NCBI GenBank assembly: GCA_023333565.1
Contig: JAJKFH010001094.1
Coordinates: 4,030,001 to 4,094,000, forward strand
Reading direction: 5' to 3'
DNA: 64,000 bases
DNA from: Puffinus mauretanicus
Taxonomy: Eukaryota; Chordata; Aves; Procellariiformes; Procellariidae
This document shows, piece after piece, positions 24,506-37,224 of this stretch. Both the position numbers and the translations under genes were made by a program. Each line of letters begins with the position of its first letter. Position 1 is the first letter of the stretch. The notes beneath the pieces were generated by a model. It had not been told where the DNA came from. It was given only the letters and a program-made list of their open reading frames with translations, and made no database searches.

Positions 24506-25517
24506 AAGCTGAGAACAGAGCTGATCTTCCAGGCCTTTTGCACACTTCAAGTTCCCTCACCATAGCAGTAGCTGTGATAGAATGAGGTCTTTAGATAAAA
24601 TTTGAGACATACTAGGCTGCATTTTTTTTGTTGATTTGTAATTCTCTGGAAATCCAGCAAGAGGAGGTTCTGAGATCTAAAAGGAATTTATGTTTGTTTA
24701 ATAGATTTGAGATTTTATTTGAAAAATGAAAAAAAAAGAGTAATTAAGATCCCCCTCTCTGATGCTTTGAAAAGCTAACCCTCGCTGAGCTGAAGTTCAG
24801 AGTAACAGAACAATAGAGAATTACTTTGAAGTACTAGTGAAAAGCATAACAGATGATTACAGTACAAGAAAAAAAATGGGAGGTTATTACAGTGCTCTTT
24901 TCTATTGAGCTCAGATGCAAATCCCATTAGGGGAGTTCTATTGTCACAAGATTTGCTATATAGAAGCCTTTGATAGCACCGTACTATATATCTGGTTACC
25001 ATGATGTTTCCCAGAGGACAGCTGAAAGAAGAGCTTTGGAAAATATTTTCAGGAGGATGTTTTAGAACACCCCAAGCAGAAAGGGAAGCATAAGGCAATA
25101 GAAAAAAAAGATGATTAATAGTTCATTTTGTTAGTGATTCAACGAGAGGGTCCTGGGAATGAACCCAGGGGGCAGGGGTGAATGCATGAGGTTAGCATAA
25201 GTAAGACCTGTGACAGAAGATTCTTAATCCCATAGAAGCAACACTTGGATTTTCACTGCCTCAAGCTACACAGTGAGAAGCGTTTAAAAAGGTTGTTTCT
25301 CTGAGAGTCACTACAGGGCAAAAGTATTATTTTCATAGCTAGAGTTTAGCATGAATCCACTACCAGGATGAAGATGTAAGATCTTATAGAAGATGGATGT
25401 TATCTAGGGTTGCTGACGTCAGGGTCTCCTCACTGGCTGTGATGGCCTTTGGATCAAACCATTGTGTTATAGCCTTGCTTTTTCTCTTACGCCGGGGTTG
25501 CCTTAGGGTAGACAAAC

Positions 25518-25540
25518 TTTTTTTTTTTAAAAAAAAAAAA
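25518..25540. repeat. T11-A12 palindromic tract
   Basis: Eleven T immediately followed by twelve A. The run can fold back on itself and is prone to slippage and sequencing error. Confidence 0.9.
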
Positions 25541-27126
25541 CCCATACTGGTACAAACACCTCACCATTAATCTTGGTCTAGTGGTTATTTCAAATGGTGA
25601 TTGCTTTTTAAAAGTGGATCTCCTCTTCTTAATTTACCTAAATCTAGTTATGTTTCCAGCCTTTGAATTTTAAAAGTTTTGATTACTTTATTACCATGAT
25701 TGTAATAATGAGTAACTCAGCCAGTGAAGAGTTTAACTCTTCTCTAATAAGTTGAGACTATGCCAGTATTTATTGATTACTTGGCTGATGAAGTGTGCAT
25801 CCTTCACTGTATTCAGTGCCTGAAGGGACATCAGTAGTTTGAAAATATGGATGTTGGATTGCTGGTTTTCTCATCTAAATGGTTTACATACTGTCTTGTG
25901 CTCACCCATATTATCAAGTATTAAAATTGAACTTTAAATTCATGTAAGTCACAAAATAGCTAGCTTTTCTGCTCTACTCATTATCTCTGCTTTTTTGTAC
26001 AGGTAGGCTGTTTTGTTAGATTTTAGCATTACATAAATGTGTTACTAAAAATAGTATGTGCATTTACATTTTGAAAACAGCATAGTGAGATTTTTTTTTT
26101 TTTATGTGTAATTGGTTAGATAGCTTACCACACAACATACCATATAAGTTCTAAAATGATTGATGGACTTGTGTAAAAGACAGCTTTCTCTGTGATCCTG
26201 TCTGTTTTTGTTAACTACCTTCTATAGCGTCACTACTTCTAAGCTTGTTTAATGTGTTTTGGTGTTATGTTATTCAAAATGTTGTCTGTGTGAGATGCAA
26301 GCAGATGTGTTTTGTTTGAGTCAGGGATCATGAGTGTTGTTTATTCCTAGGCCAGAGTTTTTCGAGAGTTAATGGAGGTCTGGGCTCCTCACTTTATCTA
26401 CCTAGTTGGAGACACGAAGCATTTGAGTAAGAAGAAAATTGTTCTTATTGATACCAAATAAACAGTTACGCCTGATGACTTCATTGGGATCATTCTTATG
26501 CTTTACATACTGAAAGTTAAGTGATCAGGAACTTTGCTGGATTTGGTGTGAACTACATCTTGTTGGGATGAGCCAAAGGAGCTATGTGCGGTGTTAATTA
26601 TATTATCTGAGCATGACAAATTAGAAGAATGATTGGAGGACTTTCTGAATTTATTTTTGTTTGTTTCCTCTGCATTACACATGTTAATATGTGGGATAGA
26701 GCATGGACGTTCAGCTGTTGAACATCCATATTAGTTGAACAGTTCCATATTAGAACTTTGGAGTATTGGTTGGGTTTGTTGTCTTGTTTATTTCTGATTG
26801 CACCAAAGATTTGCTTATGTAAATGGACAAAGCTCTGTTGACTTTGATTCAGTTTCACGTATTTACACCAGCCAAAAACTTAGCACATAAAAATGCAATG
26901 AGTATTGTGGTTGTTAATACCCTTTTGTCTCACAAGTTAACAATTCTTTCTCTAATACACTGAGGAGACAATGGTGGCATACAGCAGCCTGACTTCAGTT
27001 TCCTTGACAGTGAATCACATTTGAGCAGAAAGAAAAAATTGTCATAGGTTTCTTATTCTGGAAAATTCCATTGACCTCAGAAATAGCAGGGACAGCCTAT
27101 AATTTTTGGAAGTGTTTTATTATCAT

Positions 27127-27148
27127 CTTCCAACTATAAAGTTGGAAG
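27127..27148. repeat. Perfect hairpin, 9-bp arms
   Basis: CTTCCAACT - ATAA - AGTTGGAAG. Simple inverted repeat with no known role visible. Confidence 0.8.
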
Positions 27149-28077
27149 CTTTATGACTAGGAGCCTGATGTAGAGGCTTTTGATATCAATATTCTTTCAG
27201 TTACTTTGAATTAATTTCGCTCAGACCTTCATAAAATCCTTTCTTTAGAGAGGGCCTGCTCCTGTTTTAACTGAAATAAAGTTTAACATTAACTCGGATG
27301 TCCTGGATAAGGTGTTACCACAAGAATGAATGTTGGTTCAATGTAAGCTGCATTAGCACTGAAGTAATTTGGTGCTGTAGAGTATGAATATTATTCTGTT
27401 GGAATTTCTTTTGAAAAATGCCAGCTCCCTCAAACTTCAAACCTTGCTGCTTATGTTCAGAGCCCAGGGTCTGGCTCCCTGGGACTTCAGTTTCTGGCAT
27501 TATGAGTTGTTCAGCAGGTAACTTAAGTTTTTGCTTACATCTGAACATGCACTTGTCTTTCAACGTTCGTAATGTTACCTGCACCAAGCACTTTGCATTA
27601 GCTCCTAGCTTCCAGTAGTCCATAGTGTTAGCTTGGTGTTTGTGAGGTGTAATAAGCTATGAATAATCGATAATCGGGTTAGATTGGATGGTAAAGTCTA
27701 GAACATCACTCTTGAAATGTGTTTCATTCAAGGAGGAACAGAGAAAAAGGGACTTATTTGACTTTGCAAATCTTTGACGAGGCCCCAAATTGAAGTGAAA
27801 GAACTAGAAAGGCTCAGAGTGCATCTAGACAGTGCTACTGGGCAACATAGGTGGCCTAAGAAAGAGCACACATTTGTAACATGCTGTCACAATGACTTAA
27901 AATTAATTTGGGGCACTTTAATAATAATCTTAAGATTTTTACAAAGAATTTTGAGTAAGTTATTTAGCCTGTGAAAAGATATGGTTCAACAAAATAACAC
28001 AACTCATATTTAATACAGGGTTAAAGTGGGTAAAACTGCTTTGAAGTCCATTGAGGTACAAAGCAAAAGTGCTATAT

Positions 28078-29107
28078 ACAGCATTCTTCTAGAGAAGCTG
28101 GCGGCTTACGGCTTAGACAGGTACACTCTTTGCTGGGTAAAAAACTGGCTGGACGGCCGAGCCCAGAGAGTTGTGGTCAACGGAGTTAAATCCAGTTGGC
28201 GGCCGGTCACGAGCGGTTTTTCCCAGGGCTCAGTACTGGGGCCGGTCTTGTTCAATATCTTTATCAATGATCTGGACGAGGGGATCGAGTGCTCCCTCAG
28301 TAAGTGTGCAGACGACACCAAGCTGGGCGGGAGTGTTGATCTGCTGGAGGGTAGGAAGGCTCTGCAGAGGGACCTGGACAGACTGGATCAATGGGCCGAG
28401 GCCACTGTATGAGGTTCAACAAGGCCAAGTGCCGGGTCCTGCACTTGGGTCACAACAAGCCCATGCAACACTACAGGCTTGGGGAAGAGTGGCTGGAAAG
28501 CTGCCCGGAGGAAAAGGACCTGGGGGTGCTGATTGACAGCTGGCTGAACATGAGCCGGCAGTGTGCCCAGGTGGCCAAGAAGGCCAACGGCATCCTGGCC
28601 TGTATTACGAATAGTGTGGCCAGCAGGAGCAGGGAGGTGATCGTGCCCCTGTATGCGGCACTGGTGAGGCCGCACCTCGAATACTGTGTTCAGTTCTGGG
28701 CCCCTCACTACAAGAAGGACACTGAGGTGCTGGAGCGTGTCCAGAGGAGGGCAACGAAGCTGGTGAAGGGCCTGGAGCACAAGCCTTATGAGGAGCGGCT
28801 GAGGGAACTGGGGTTGTTTAGTCTGGAGAAGAGGAGGCTGAGGGGAGACCTCATCGCGCTCTACAACTACCTGAAAGGAGGTTGTAGCGAGGTGAGTGTT
28901 GGTCTCTTCTCCCAAGTAACTAGCGATAGGACGAGAGGAAATGGCCTCAAGTTGCGCCAAGGGAGGTTTAGATTGGACATTAGGAGAAATTTCTTTACTG
29001 AAAGAGTGGTCAGGCCTTGGAACAGGCTGCCCTTGGAAGTGGTGGAGTCACCATCCCTGGAAGTATTTAAAAGACGTGTAGATGAGGCCCTTAGGGACAT
29101 GGTGTAG
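28078..29107 (+). pseudogene. CR1 ORF2 C-terminal reverse-transcriptase fragment (broken)
   Basis: Covers the second half of the reverse transcriptase and the C-terminal region. It lacks the endonuclease and motif A (LDFSKAFD). The first stretch reads [19 protein letters not shown], then [14 protein letters not shown], and carries the catalytic aspartates as CADD (28,305-28,316), where Phe is usual at the first position but both Asp are kept. A one-base deletion near 28,404 shifts the frame and gives TGA at 28,410-28,412. The remainder reads on in another frame from about 28,400 to the stop at 29,105-29,107, ending [11 protein letters not shown] as in copy 1. Codons immediately before 28,078 are open only by chance. 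Confidence 0.92.
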
Positions 29108-29203
29108 TGAACATGGTGTGTTGGGTTGACGGTTGGACATGATGATCTTAGAGGTCTTTTCCAACCTGTGTGATTCTATGATTCTATGATTCTATGATTC
29201 TAT
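29108..29203 (+). repeat. CR1 3' untranslated region and octamer tail (copy 2)
   Basis: Conserved CR1 3' segment (GGTTGGACATGATGATCTTAG, TCCAACC) followed by ATTCTATG at 29,173, 29,181 and 29,189 and a last partial unit to 29,203. The tail is longer and more regular than that of copy 1, which fits a somewhat younger or less eroded insertion. This is an inference from tail regularity only. Confidence 0.9.
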
Positions 29204-31877
29204 AACTGCAATATCTGGCCGAGATAATTTCCAAAGAAAGACTTTGATTATCTTTTGATTTTGGATGCCCAAATTGACATCTTAAATGGGCTCTGGCTTT
29301 AAGGGGACAGTGACCCTCCCTCTAAAATACATTCCAACCTTCCCTTTTACCCACCCAGAACAGGGAGAGAAGCTGAGCACTGAGCCACTGAGGCATGCAG
29401 TCATGCAGCATATCTTAACAGCTTGGCCTATGTTTCATCTTGATTTAAAACCACTGAAAACACTGAATGTTTGAACAGTCCACTTACTGTCTTGACAGCT
29501 AATCCAAGATAAAGGGAATGAGAATTATACCCTTTATTCCTAGAAGGATAAATATTAAGTCCCTTACTCCTCAGGCAGAGCATGACTACGAACAAATGCT
29601 TATAAAGCAGCAGTGCGGTACGCTCTCTCGATCTGTAAAGTCTACAAGTTGAAGAATTTTAGAAGTCAGGAGAATTTTCTAGGTAGGCCCACATCACCGA
29701 AGAAGTATTGAAATGATCTCTCTCTAATTTTCATAGTTATTTTTTCCTATCCCAGTTTAAGTAAACATTGCTCCTGTTCTTTCCAGATGATAATGAGGCG
29801 AATGATAGAATTGGTGTTCATTTCATAAGGTGTGGAAAATGGTGTCCTCTGTGACAGATGCTGCATTTGGAGAAGCCTCTGTGGTCATTCAGACTTAGAT
29901 CTTTTCATTGCTAAAAAGATGTGAAGTAATTATAGATCTGGAACGTTATTTTTGATGAGGTTTCTAGAGGAAGTGATTAATATCAGCAAAATGTTTTCAA
30001 GAAGTCACAACATTTGGTCATTGCCAAATGAGTTGATCTGAGCGTGACATAGATCACGTGTCAACTCTGTTTAGCCGAGCTATGTAATCATTTTGACAAA
30101 TGTATGCAAGGCTGTTATGTAATATCAAAAGGCATATTTAAATTGCAGGAAAGGCTTTAGACCATCAGAAGAAGCTTCTGCCAGGAATAGTAGTCTCACC
30201 AAGAGCTTTGAGCCTGTTGAACCCTCTGAATATCTCTCAGAACTGTCTGTTTTGGTTCACTCTACTTACCTGCCTGTTTTTCATAGTCAAAGGAAGTTTG
30301 TATCTTGGAGACTGTGCTTCTTGGTTTGTTTTTTTGAAGTTGGATGACTGTTTCAAAAGTTACAGTGGGAATGGAGAGTGAGCAAAGACATGGGCACAGG
30401 GAGAGGAATGTGCCCAAGTACATAGAGCATTACTGTATAATCCATACTTTTTAGGAAATAAGATTAGGTCAGGCAAAGAGGGATTACAACCAATTTTAAT
30501 TCCTGGGAATATCAACATACTACGGAAGTAGACTGGTTCTTCCAATTTGTCTATACGTTGTCCTTGGTGTTGCTGTTATATAAATAACTGTGATATTAGC
30601 AACTGTTTGGCAAAAGCTGCAGTCTCCCTCTTTTTTGGTGAATCTGTCTTTCACTCTGCTTCCTAAAATAGAAGAGAAAGCCTAAGAGGGTGGATGTGGC
30701 ATAGCAAATGCCCACTAAACGTCATACTGTCAAGGTTTAAAGTTTCACTTCCCATTTCGCTTAAGTAGTAGTTCACTGGGTCCCCCAGTTATATCTCACT
30801 TAACTTGGGACATTTAGCTAGAGTTTCTTAGGTCGGTGCCAGTGTTTTCCTCTTAGTCACTGGACAGAGATCTGAGTTTTCTTCTGGCTCTCTGCAGAAA
30901 CTTAGATACACCTGCTAGGTACCTAAAATTGAGGAGGTGGGGAGGGCTGAATAGCAGCCCAGATGTAAGGTTGTTTTCTCTTCTGTTTCCTTGTCCAGTT
31001 TACTGCAAAAACAAGAGGCAAATGAATTTTGTGGCAGCTGGTATCTATTGTTAATCTGCTTTATTTAGTCTCAGTGTTATCTGTCTTCTACCTCAAGTCT
31101 TTCCCACTAGCCACCTCAAACCTTCCTCTTCTATTTAGCAACAGGGGAAGGACAATGAGGTTAAGACCCTGGAGACTGCAAAGCTATCATCTAATTTTGA
31201 ACTCGCCTTGGTTGTCATTTTCCTTGACCACCTCTTTTTTTGTAGGCCTATGCACCTTTGTCATAGGGCAACACTCTCATTAGAACTTTGTAAAACCCAG
31301 ATACATAGTAACAAGGCATCTGAAGTTGACCTTTTGTCTGGGAGGGAGATTGCTAATGCTCTTGGCAGTGATTTGTGAAGTTTGCTTTCCTCAGTGAATT
31401 TAGGATCAGTTTAGTATTTAAGCTTACTTCTAAATCATGCATTTAATTTTATTGCTTTTTCTTTAGATCTATAGATTTGAGTAAGCATTAATGCATCAGT
31501 CATATTTCATTCAGTGATTATAGTGCTTGATATCCTTTGTATTCACCTTCTAGAAATGCTTTGGCAGCAGAACTGACTATGCAAAAATGTATAAGAGGGT
31601 AGAAATAATAAATGCACTATCAATTTGGCTGACGCAGTTCAACATTTTAAGTTTTGTTTGTGACCCACTGTTCATCTCTGGCAATTTAAATATACATATG
31701 CATTGTCCTTTTTCAAAATGTGCAGGACAATAGGTAGGCTGCAGTGTTATCAGCATAATAAATCTTTACTAAAAGAGGTTTCTCTTACATTGCAAGTGCA
31801 TGCCTCTGCTGTTCTCATTTAGTTGTTAAATTTAGAGGTGTGCAAAATTTGTTGAAGTTTGCTGCAAGTCTTAGCAA

Positions 31878-31899
31878 TTTTTTTTTTTTTTTTTTTTTG
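31878..31899. repeat. Poly(T) run, 22 bases
   Basis: An uninterrupted T22, the longest homopolymer in the window. On the minus strand it would be A22 preceded about 16 nt upstream by GATAAA, a weak poly(A)-signal variant, but no retrocopy of a known gene is recognisable next to it. Confidence 0.9.
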
Positions 31900-33246
31900 T
31901 AAGTGTGCTGTTTTATCCCTTCTGGGACTGCTTAAAATAACATGAATAACTGCACATTGAACCTTTGTCCCTGCTGATGCAGTGGCATCACATTGTCTAG
32001 GATAATTCTTTACCAAAGCAGTGCAGGATGCTGTAGTTGATAACCCATCTCACTAGCCATAAAAGGTTGGTAAAAAGGATCTTGAAGACACTTTGGGGCA
32101 ACAAATTTGATTTACATTTTATGTGTCACGTTTGACTATAGTGAAGAAGTATCAGCTCATTCCCAACTCCAGAAGAATGGCACAATCATTGCTTGCAAAC
32201 TGAATGCACTGCTAAAAAGAAACTATAAAAGATTTTGTTTGGAATGGTTTGGGGGTGTTTTTAAGCCTGGTAATCTTATTCCTAGTTTATTTGTGATACT
32301 TTACCTAGCATTGTATTATAAAAGAAGAGTATCACTATTTCCTGTGAATTAGTGTGGTTGTTTGAAGCAACTCAGGCTTAATGATGTGTTTTTCTTCACA
32401 GTTGCTGAGCCTGTAAAAGAGGAACTTGTGTGGACGTTTGTTTTTTCTTACTGAGACTGCAAGACCAATGTAGACGTTCAGGTGGGAGGTAGAAGTGTGT
32501 GTTGCACACTAGTAGATAGTGGATATCAGTGGATGCGGTGATTTCATGGTGAAGGCTTCAGAATTACAGAGAATGGTAATAAATAATGCTCTGATTAGAG
32601 ACAACACCACTCTGATACAGGCTGAAGATTTTTGAGCTTCAGCTTGGGAAAACAAGTGCATTTCCCCTTTTCGCTCTCCTGTGTGGAGAGGTCAGAAGTC
32701 ATTTCAGTCTCTGCTCCCTTGGGAGTTGCAGTGATTTCTTTTTCTATGATCACTTAGGAGCTATTGACCTTGCCCCAGGGAATCTAGAAAAAGTAGGATA
32801 TGAAAGTGGGACAGACAGATTTGCATCAGGGCACTGAGTCTTTCCCTGACGTCTCTGTGGAAGAACTTTTCCTCTCAGTCCAAACATGGATGAGTGATTG
32901 TCTAGCCACATGTTTCTGTAGAAGGTCACTGAAGAGGTTTTTCTACGTCTAGAGGTGTTTCAGGTTCTCACATCATACCTCATTTTCTGTTTGGGAACCA
33001 CTACCAGAATCAGAATTGTGTTTGAACTCATACTGCAAGTACATCCCCTGTCTGTGATCTTTCTGAAGTGCTAAATGTTTCCAGACACTGAGGGAAACAG
33101 TAGAAAGGAGCATCTGGCACCACAGACAAGTTTCAAACATATGTGTTCTGAGCAACCAATACTGTGATAACGTGAATGTTAAACCGTTTCTGGGATATCT
33201 TCCAGTTCACTCAGTATTTGAAATATAGTGCTGAAATAAACAAATT

Positions 33247-33267
33247 GTCCCTGGGTTCACCAGGGAC
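33247..33267. repeat. Perfect hairpin, 8-bp GC-rich arms
   Basis: GTCCCTGG - GTTCA - CCAGGGAC. GC-rich stem inside AT-rich DNA. Confidence 0.8.
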
Positions 33268-36200
33268 TGAGAAGCAACCATTCATTTACTTGTATTAAAA
33301 CAACTGTTTTTTCAGAATGTTGTTTCATTCTGTTAGTAGTGCTGTAGCGCAGGTTTATTTTGTTTAGGAAGGGCATTCTGCATCCATGCTAGAAGGAGCT
33401 GAGAGAGAAGCTGAGTGGGAAGATTGACACACTGTATTTTTATGGGGAATATATGGCATATTTGGGCATTCTGAGAGAAACATTGAAGTAGTAATATACC
33501 CAAACATAAATAAGTGTAAAGAATGCTTTTTCAAAGTAGCCTGGAGAAGATGTGCCATTTAAAATTGGTAAGTTTCATCACCTTCAGTTATTTGGAAAAT
33601 CCTACCCAAATCATGTGAAAATACGTGTTCATCTAACTGAGATTCCCAGACTTTCTTTTCCTCATTTACAAATGAAAGTTGGGAAATATCCTGTTGTGCT
33701 AAGATGTGAGTATCCATACGGAGCAAGTCATTTTTCTGTGCAGGTAGTTGTTGAAAACTATTCAAGCAATAACGCTAATCATAGTTTATGCTTGCAAGAC
33801 TTAAGTGGAGACTTTGGGTATGATAAGGCAAGAGGCCAAAAGCCTTCATCAACTGTGAAGGTTGTGTATGGCTATGTGGCAATGCACACCGAATGCTGTC
33901 ATCTTCTTTTTTTGTATGATTTATTAATATTCAGGGAGTAAGGGTGGATAAATCTTCTTTGAGCTCTTGTTGGCAAAACAGTGTAAAGTGTTGAAACCAT
34001 TGGTTAGCTTTTCTATGACTTCATTAAATTTTGGCTCAGTGCCTGTCTCCTTTAAGTATGATGGACTGTGGGTGATGGGCTGGCATACCATTCTGGATGT
34101 CAGTCTGTGTGGGAGAATAAATCACAAACCTACAAGGTAGTAGAGGCTTAGGTTTTAACAAAAAAGCTCAGGCAGACAAAGCCCAAACAGCAACACTTTC
34201 CCAAGTAACGCTTTCCTTGGATAAGTATTCTTTGGAGGAATGCAGTAAAATTAATCCTGAACGTCAGGAGCCATTTTTCAATCTCAGCTTTTTTTATCTG
34301 CCAACTTTCTGTTGGAGTTTAATCTATTAAAGTTCCAAATGAGTGTGAATTCCAGTTCATTGCCCACTGATATTATTGAGGCCTTAAGACTGGTGAAATG
34401 GATTTTATTGACACGTTTGAAAGTTAACCCTCTCCTATGCTCCTGTGCAGAGGGTAGTCGCTGAAAGCGCAGACTGCCACACTTGTCAAAATCTCTAATG
34501 TAAGATCTTTAGAAATCTGAACAAATATTGATGTCTTGGGCTGCAAATAAATTATATTTGTCTCGCTCGGAATCTTAATGCTTTTCAGTAGATTCACAAG
34601 GAAGTAAGTAATAAACTCATGTATAATACCAAGACACTTACTCAGATGTTTTATATCATTATCTGTTATGTGCAGCCATAGGCACTTAAGACAGAAGTCC
34701 TGATCCTACTCATGTCAACAGTAGTTGTTTCCTTGACTTTGGTCAGAGTTTCAGAAAGGAGAAGTGTTATCCTCTACTGCCTGAATTCACCGCCTCTGCT
34801 AATAGACCTCATCGCACTCCAGTGCAGTGGAAGTCTAAGCGAGGGTTGCCCTTCCCCAGGAAAAGAAGGGAGAGTTTCCAATAGGATGAGCTGTCCGTAC
34901 AGAGTTAGTAAGACACTTTCTTCCTTCCCTCCCCCTACCCTCAGAGATGCTATAATGGAAAACAGATATGGACAACTGCTTCAGCTGTTTCACATTCTTT
35001 ATCTGAAAGTTACATTTTTATAAGTAGCTCATAAAAGAGTAATAAATTCTGATTTGCTAAAAGCCATCTGGTTAATGGATTGCTTCAGAACTATTTATAA
35101 TAGCAGCTATCTATGTAATTAAGAGTTATAAAACATACTGCTTGTGCCTATAAGATGCATATTACCATTGTTTATTAACCCTTTTTAAGGGATGTATGGC
35201 TGCACTCTAAAGTTCAGGACTGATTTTGTTTGAAGAAAGCATAATATTGAGTTAGCAATTTTAAATACCGTTTTTAGCTGTACCGTGTCTCCAGAAATTG
35301 TCTCCCTTCATCAGTGTGTGCTGTTCTGGAAGGCTTACACCTTGGCCTTCAACCTGGTGGTTGATGTTATCTCTTAAACTCAGAGCTTGGTGAAGGCATG
35401 TGCAGTGATGTGGCCTGAGTTTGGTCAGCCTGAGCAATGCATTCCTTTCCAGAACATATGGGTGTAAACCTTCTCTTCCATTCAATTGAAAGGCCAGACA
35501 TACTACGGAGAGATCAAGAGAGAGATAGAGACACACGACATTTTGTTCTGATGTCTGTATTGACTCCAGATGTGTGGGGCTGAGTTTCAGGTAGAGTTTG
35601 GCAGACTTTCACCCAGTCCAGCCTCACCCCTCCTGCTAGTTTTGGAGTTGCAGCTCCTCAGAGACTTGCATGGCACAGCCAACCGCAAATGTAGTACTAT
35701 TAGGAACTACCATAGAGTTGCCACTGACTGGTAAGTTGAGTGTGAGGAAGTGTCACGCTGTGTCCTGATTCAACTACTTACACACCTGTAGAAACAAAGC
35801 AGAAAGGACGTAAAGGTTCCGAGTGTTTTTTATGTCTTTCTCAGTGGTATTCAAACCTATGTCTAAGAGGTGAAATACCACATATCAGTTCCTTGGGCTG
35901 GATCCTCTTTGCGGTGCTCAAAGGTCTCCTTGAGACTATTTTCCTAAGTGTTTCTTTAAAAGTCTCCCAAGGATCCAGCAAAATAAAAATGCTTAGCTGA
36001 TCTTGTGTGAAAAGAAAAAGAATGCAAGCACACAGCAATTTCAGAGAAGCTGGCAGGAATTTTTAATGTGACTGAAAGTGTCTGAGTGACAAATTAGTAA
36101 TAAAAATGTCACTAATTAGACTGTAGTAGAATCTTGATAATCAAAACTACTTGGGTGAGACTAAATATATTCAGATGACGGGGAGCCCAGATAATGGGAA

Positions 36201-37195
36201 TCAGCTGAACAGAGAGGCAAGCTGGCAGCTTGTTACAAAGGGAGGCTTGGAGCGATGGTGGGTGTTTTGAATAAACAAGCACCTGACATAATGTACAGAA
36301 CACAGTCCAAAAGTAGTAATGAAAGGACAACTGGGTCAAGAATTTTAAGTAGTAGGGAAACATCAGCTCCCTTGAATGAAGGGAGGACAGAGGCAGTGCT
36401 AGAACTTCTCTCTGCGGTTTTATTGAGGCAAGTAAGCCTGGGAAGTCTGGCTTAAACCCTCTGAAGTCTGCTTTGTCCTAGCAAACAGATCCTGTGTGCT
36501 CAAGGGGCCTCTCGGGTCCCCTGTTCTGCCACCAGCACAAGTTCGTGACGTGGGATGTCAATAGGAATTGGGTCTGTGGCGGGATAAATTACCTCTTTAA
36601 GAGGGTTAGGGCTAGCTGATTTCCTCAGGTAACAGGTTAGTTCTGCGGTAGGAACTGGTGACACGTTCTGGAGAAGGGGAGGAGACACTGGAAGGCTTTC
36701 TTTATCCTGGAGGCAGCTGGTTTAATGAATGCAGTTTAGTAGAAAATTTGCCGAAAATGCTAGAAGTTGCCCTTTGCAGGAAGATGAAAGTTTGAACAAG
36801 ATGTCCGTAGAGGGAAGGAATAATCCAATGTCAGTATCAACTGTTGTGTGAGGAAGAAAAACCTTCATTCTGACAGGGGAATGTCTTTTGATTCATTGGT
36901 TGGTAAGTTGAACTGACTTACAGGGATGCTGTGATCCTTTAAATCATTTTTTCTGCTGGTTCTAATGCTGCATTTATGTCATTCTTCCCATCCCTTCTCA
37001 GGTGGGATTGTGGGAGAAGTAGTACATTAAGTACCTAGTTTAGTGTTTTCATGTGTAGCAAGCTTACGGTGTGAGGTGAAAGGGCCTTTGGTATGGAAAA
37101 GAAAACAACCCTGGGAAACAGGGTTAAAGAACATGTAGGATAAAATGGCTCTGCTATGGATGAAAAGAAATTGGGTTAAAATAACCTTATTTCTG

Positions 37196-37224
37196 TTTTT
37201 TTAAAAAAAAAAAAAATTTTTTTT
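37196..37224. repeat. T7-A14-T8 tract
   Basis: A run of 7 T, 14 A and 8 T without interruption. Highly bendable or rigid A/T-tract DNA with self-complementary halves. Confidence 0.9.

Larger units (their letters stand above)
24506..28077. other. Spacer between the two CR1 copies, no gene seen
   Basis: AT-rich, unrelated to CR1. It holds the T11-A12 palindrome, a T-run near 26,092-26,103, and the 9-bp hairpin at 27,127. A 36-codon frame from 26,351 follows TTTATTCCTAG and ends at TAA overlapping AATAAA (26,457-26,462). It is noted but not called. Confidence 0.7.
28078..29203 (+). mobile_element. CR1 LINE, 5'-truncated copy 2 (same orientation)
   Basis: This copy begins abruptly at ACAGCATTCT (28,078), which matches 23,386 in copy 1, just downstream of reverse-transcriptase motif A. 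From there it is colinear with copy 1 to the octamer tail. In about 360 bases compared by eye the two copies agree at roughly 95%, so they belong to the same or sister subfamilies. The 3' end carries nearly four ATTCTATG units (29,173-29,203). Loss of everything upstream is the usual result of incomplete reverse transcription. The flanks of the two copies differ, so this is an independent insertion and not a segmental duplicate. Confidence 0.95.

Noticed and set aside
26351..26461. 36-codon frame after TTTATTCCTAG with AATAAA at its stop, as a possible terminal exon
   Set aside because: In AT-rich DNA this combination is common; similar open stretches follow 3' splice-like signals at 42,721 and 58,937, showing it is not diagnostic.
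28106..29100. Minus-strand open readings inside CR1 copy 2, up to 190 codons
   Set aside because: Antisense shadows of the reverse-transcriptase fragment; the same shadows occur in copy 1.
31819..32016. Processed retrocopy on the minus strand ending in A22
   Set aside because: GATAAA upstream of the A-run is a weak signal and the adjacent sequence matches no gene I recognise.
32383..32453. Very strong 3' splice-like signal (TGTTTTTCTTCACAG) at 32,400
   Set aside because: The only open frame behind it closes after 16 codons and no good donor follows.
33552..33941. 129-codon plus-strand frame
   Set aside because: No motif, no start context and no codon bias; a length of this order is expected at least once by chance in 64 kb of both strands.
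35325..35475. Imperfect inverted repeat TTCTGGAAGG...CCTTTCCAGAA as a possible MITE end pair
   Set aside because: Arms are short and imperfect, with no target-site duplication visible.
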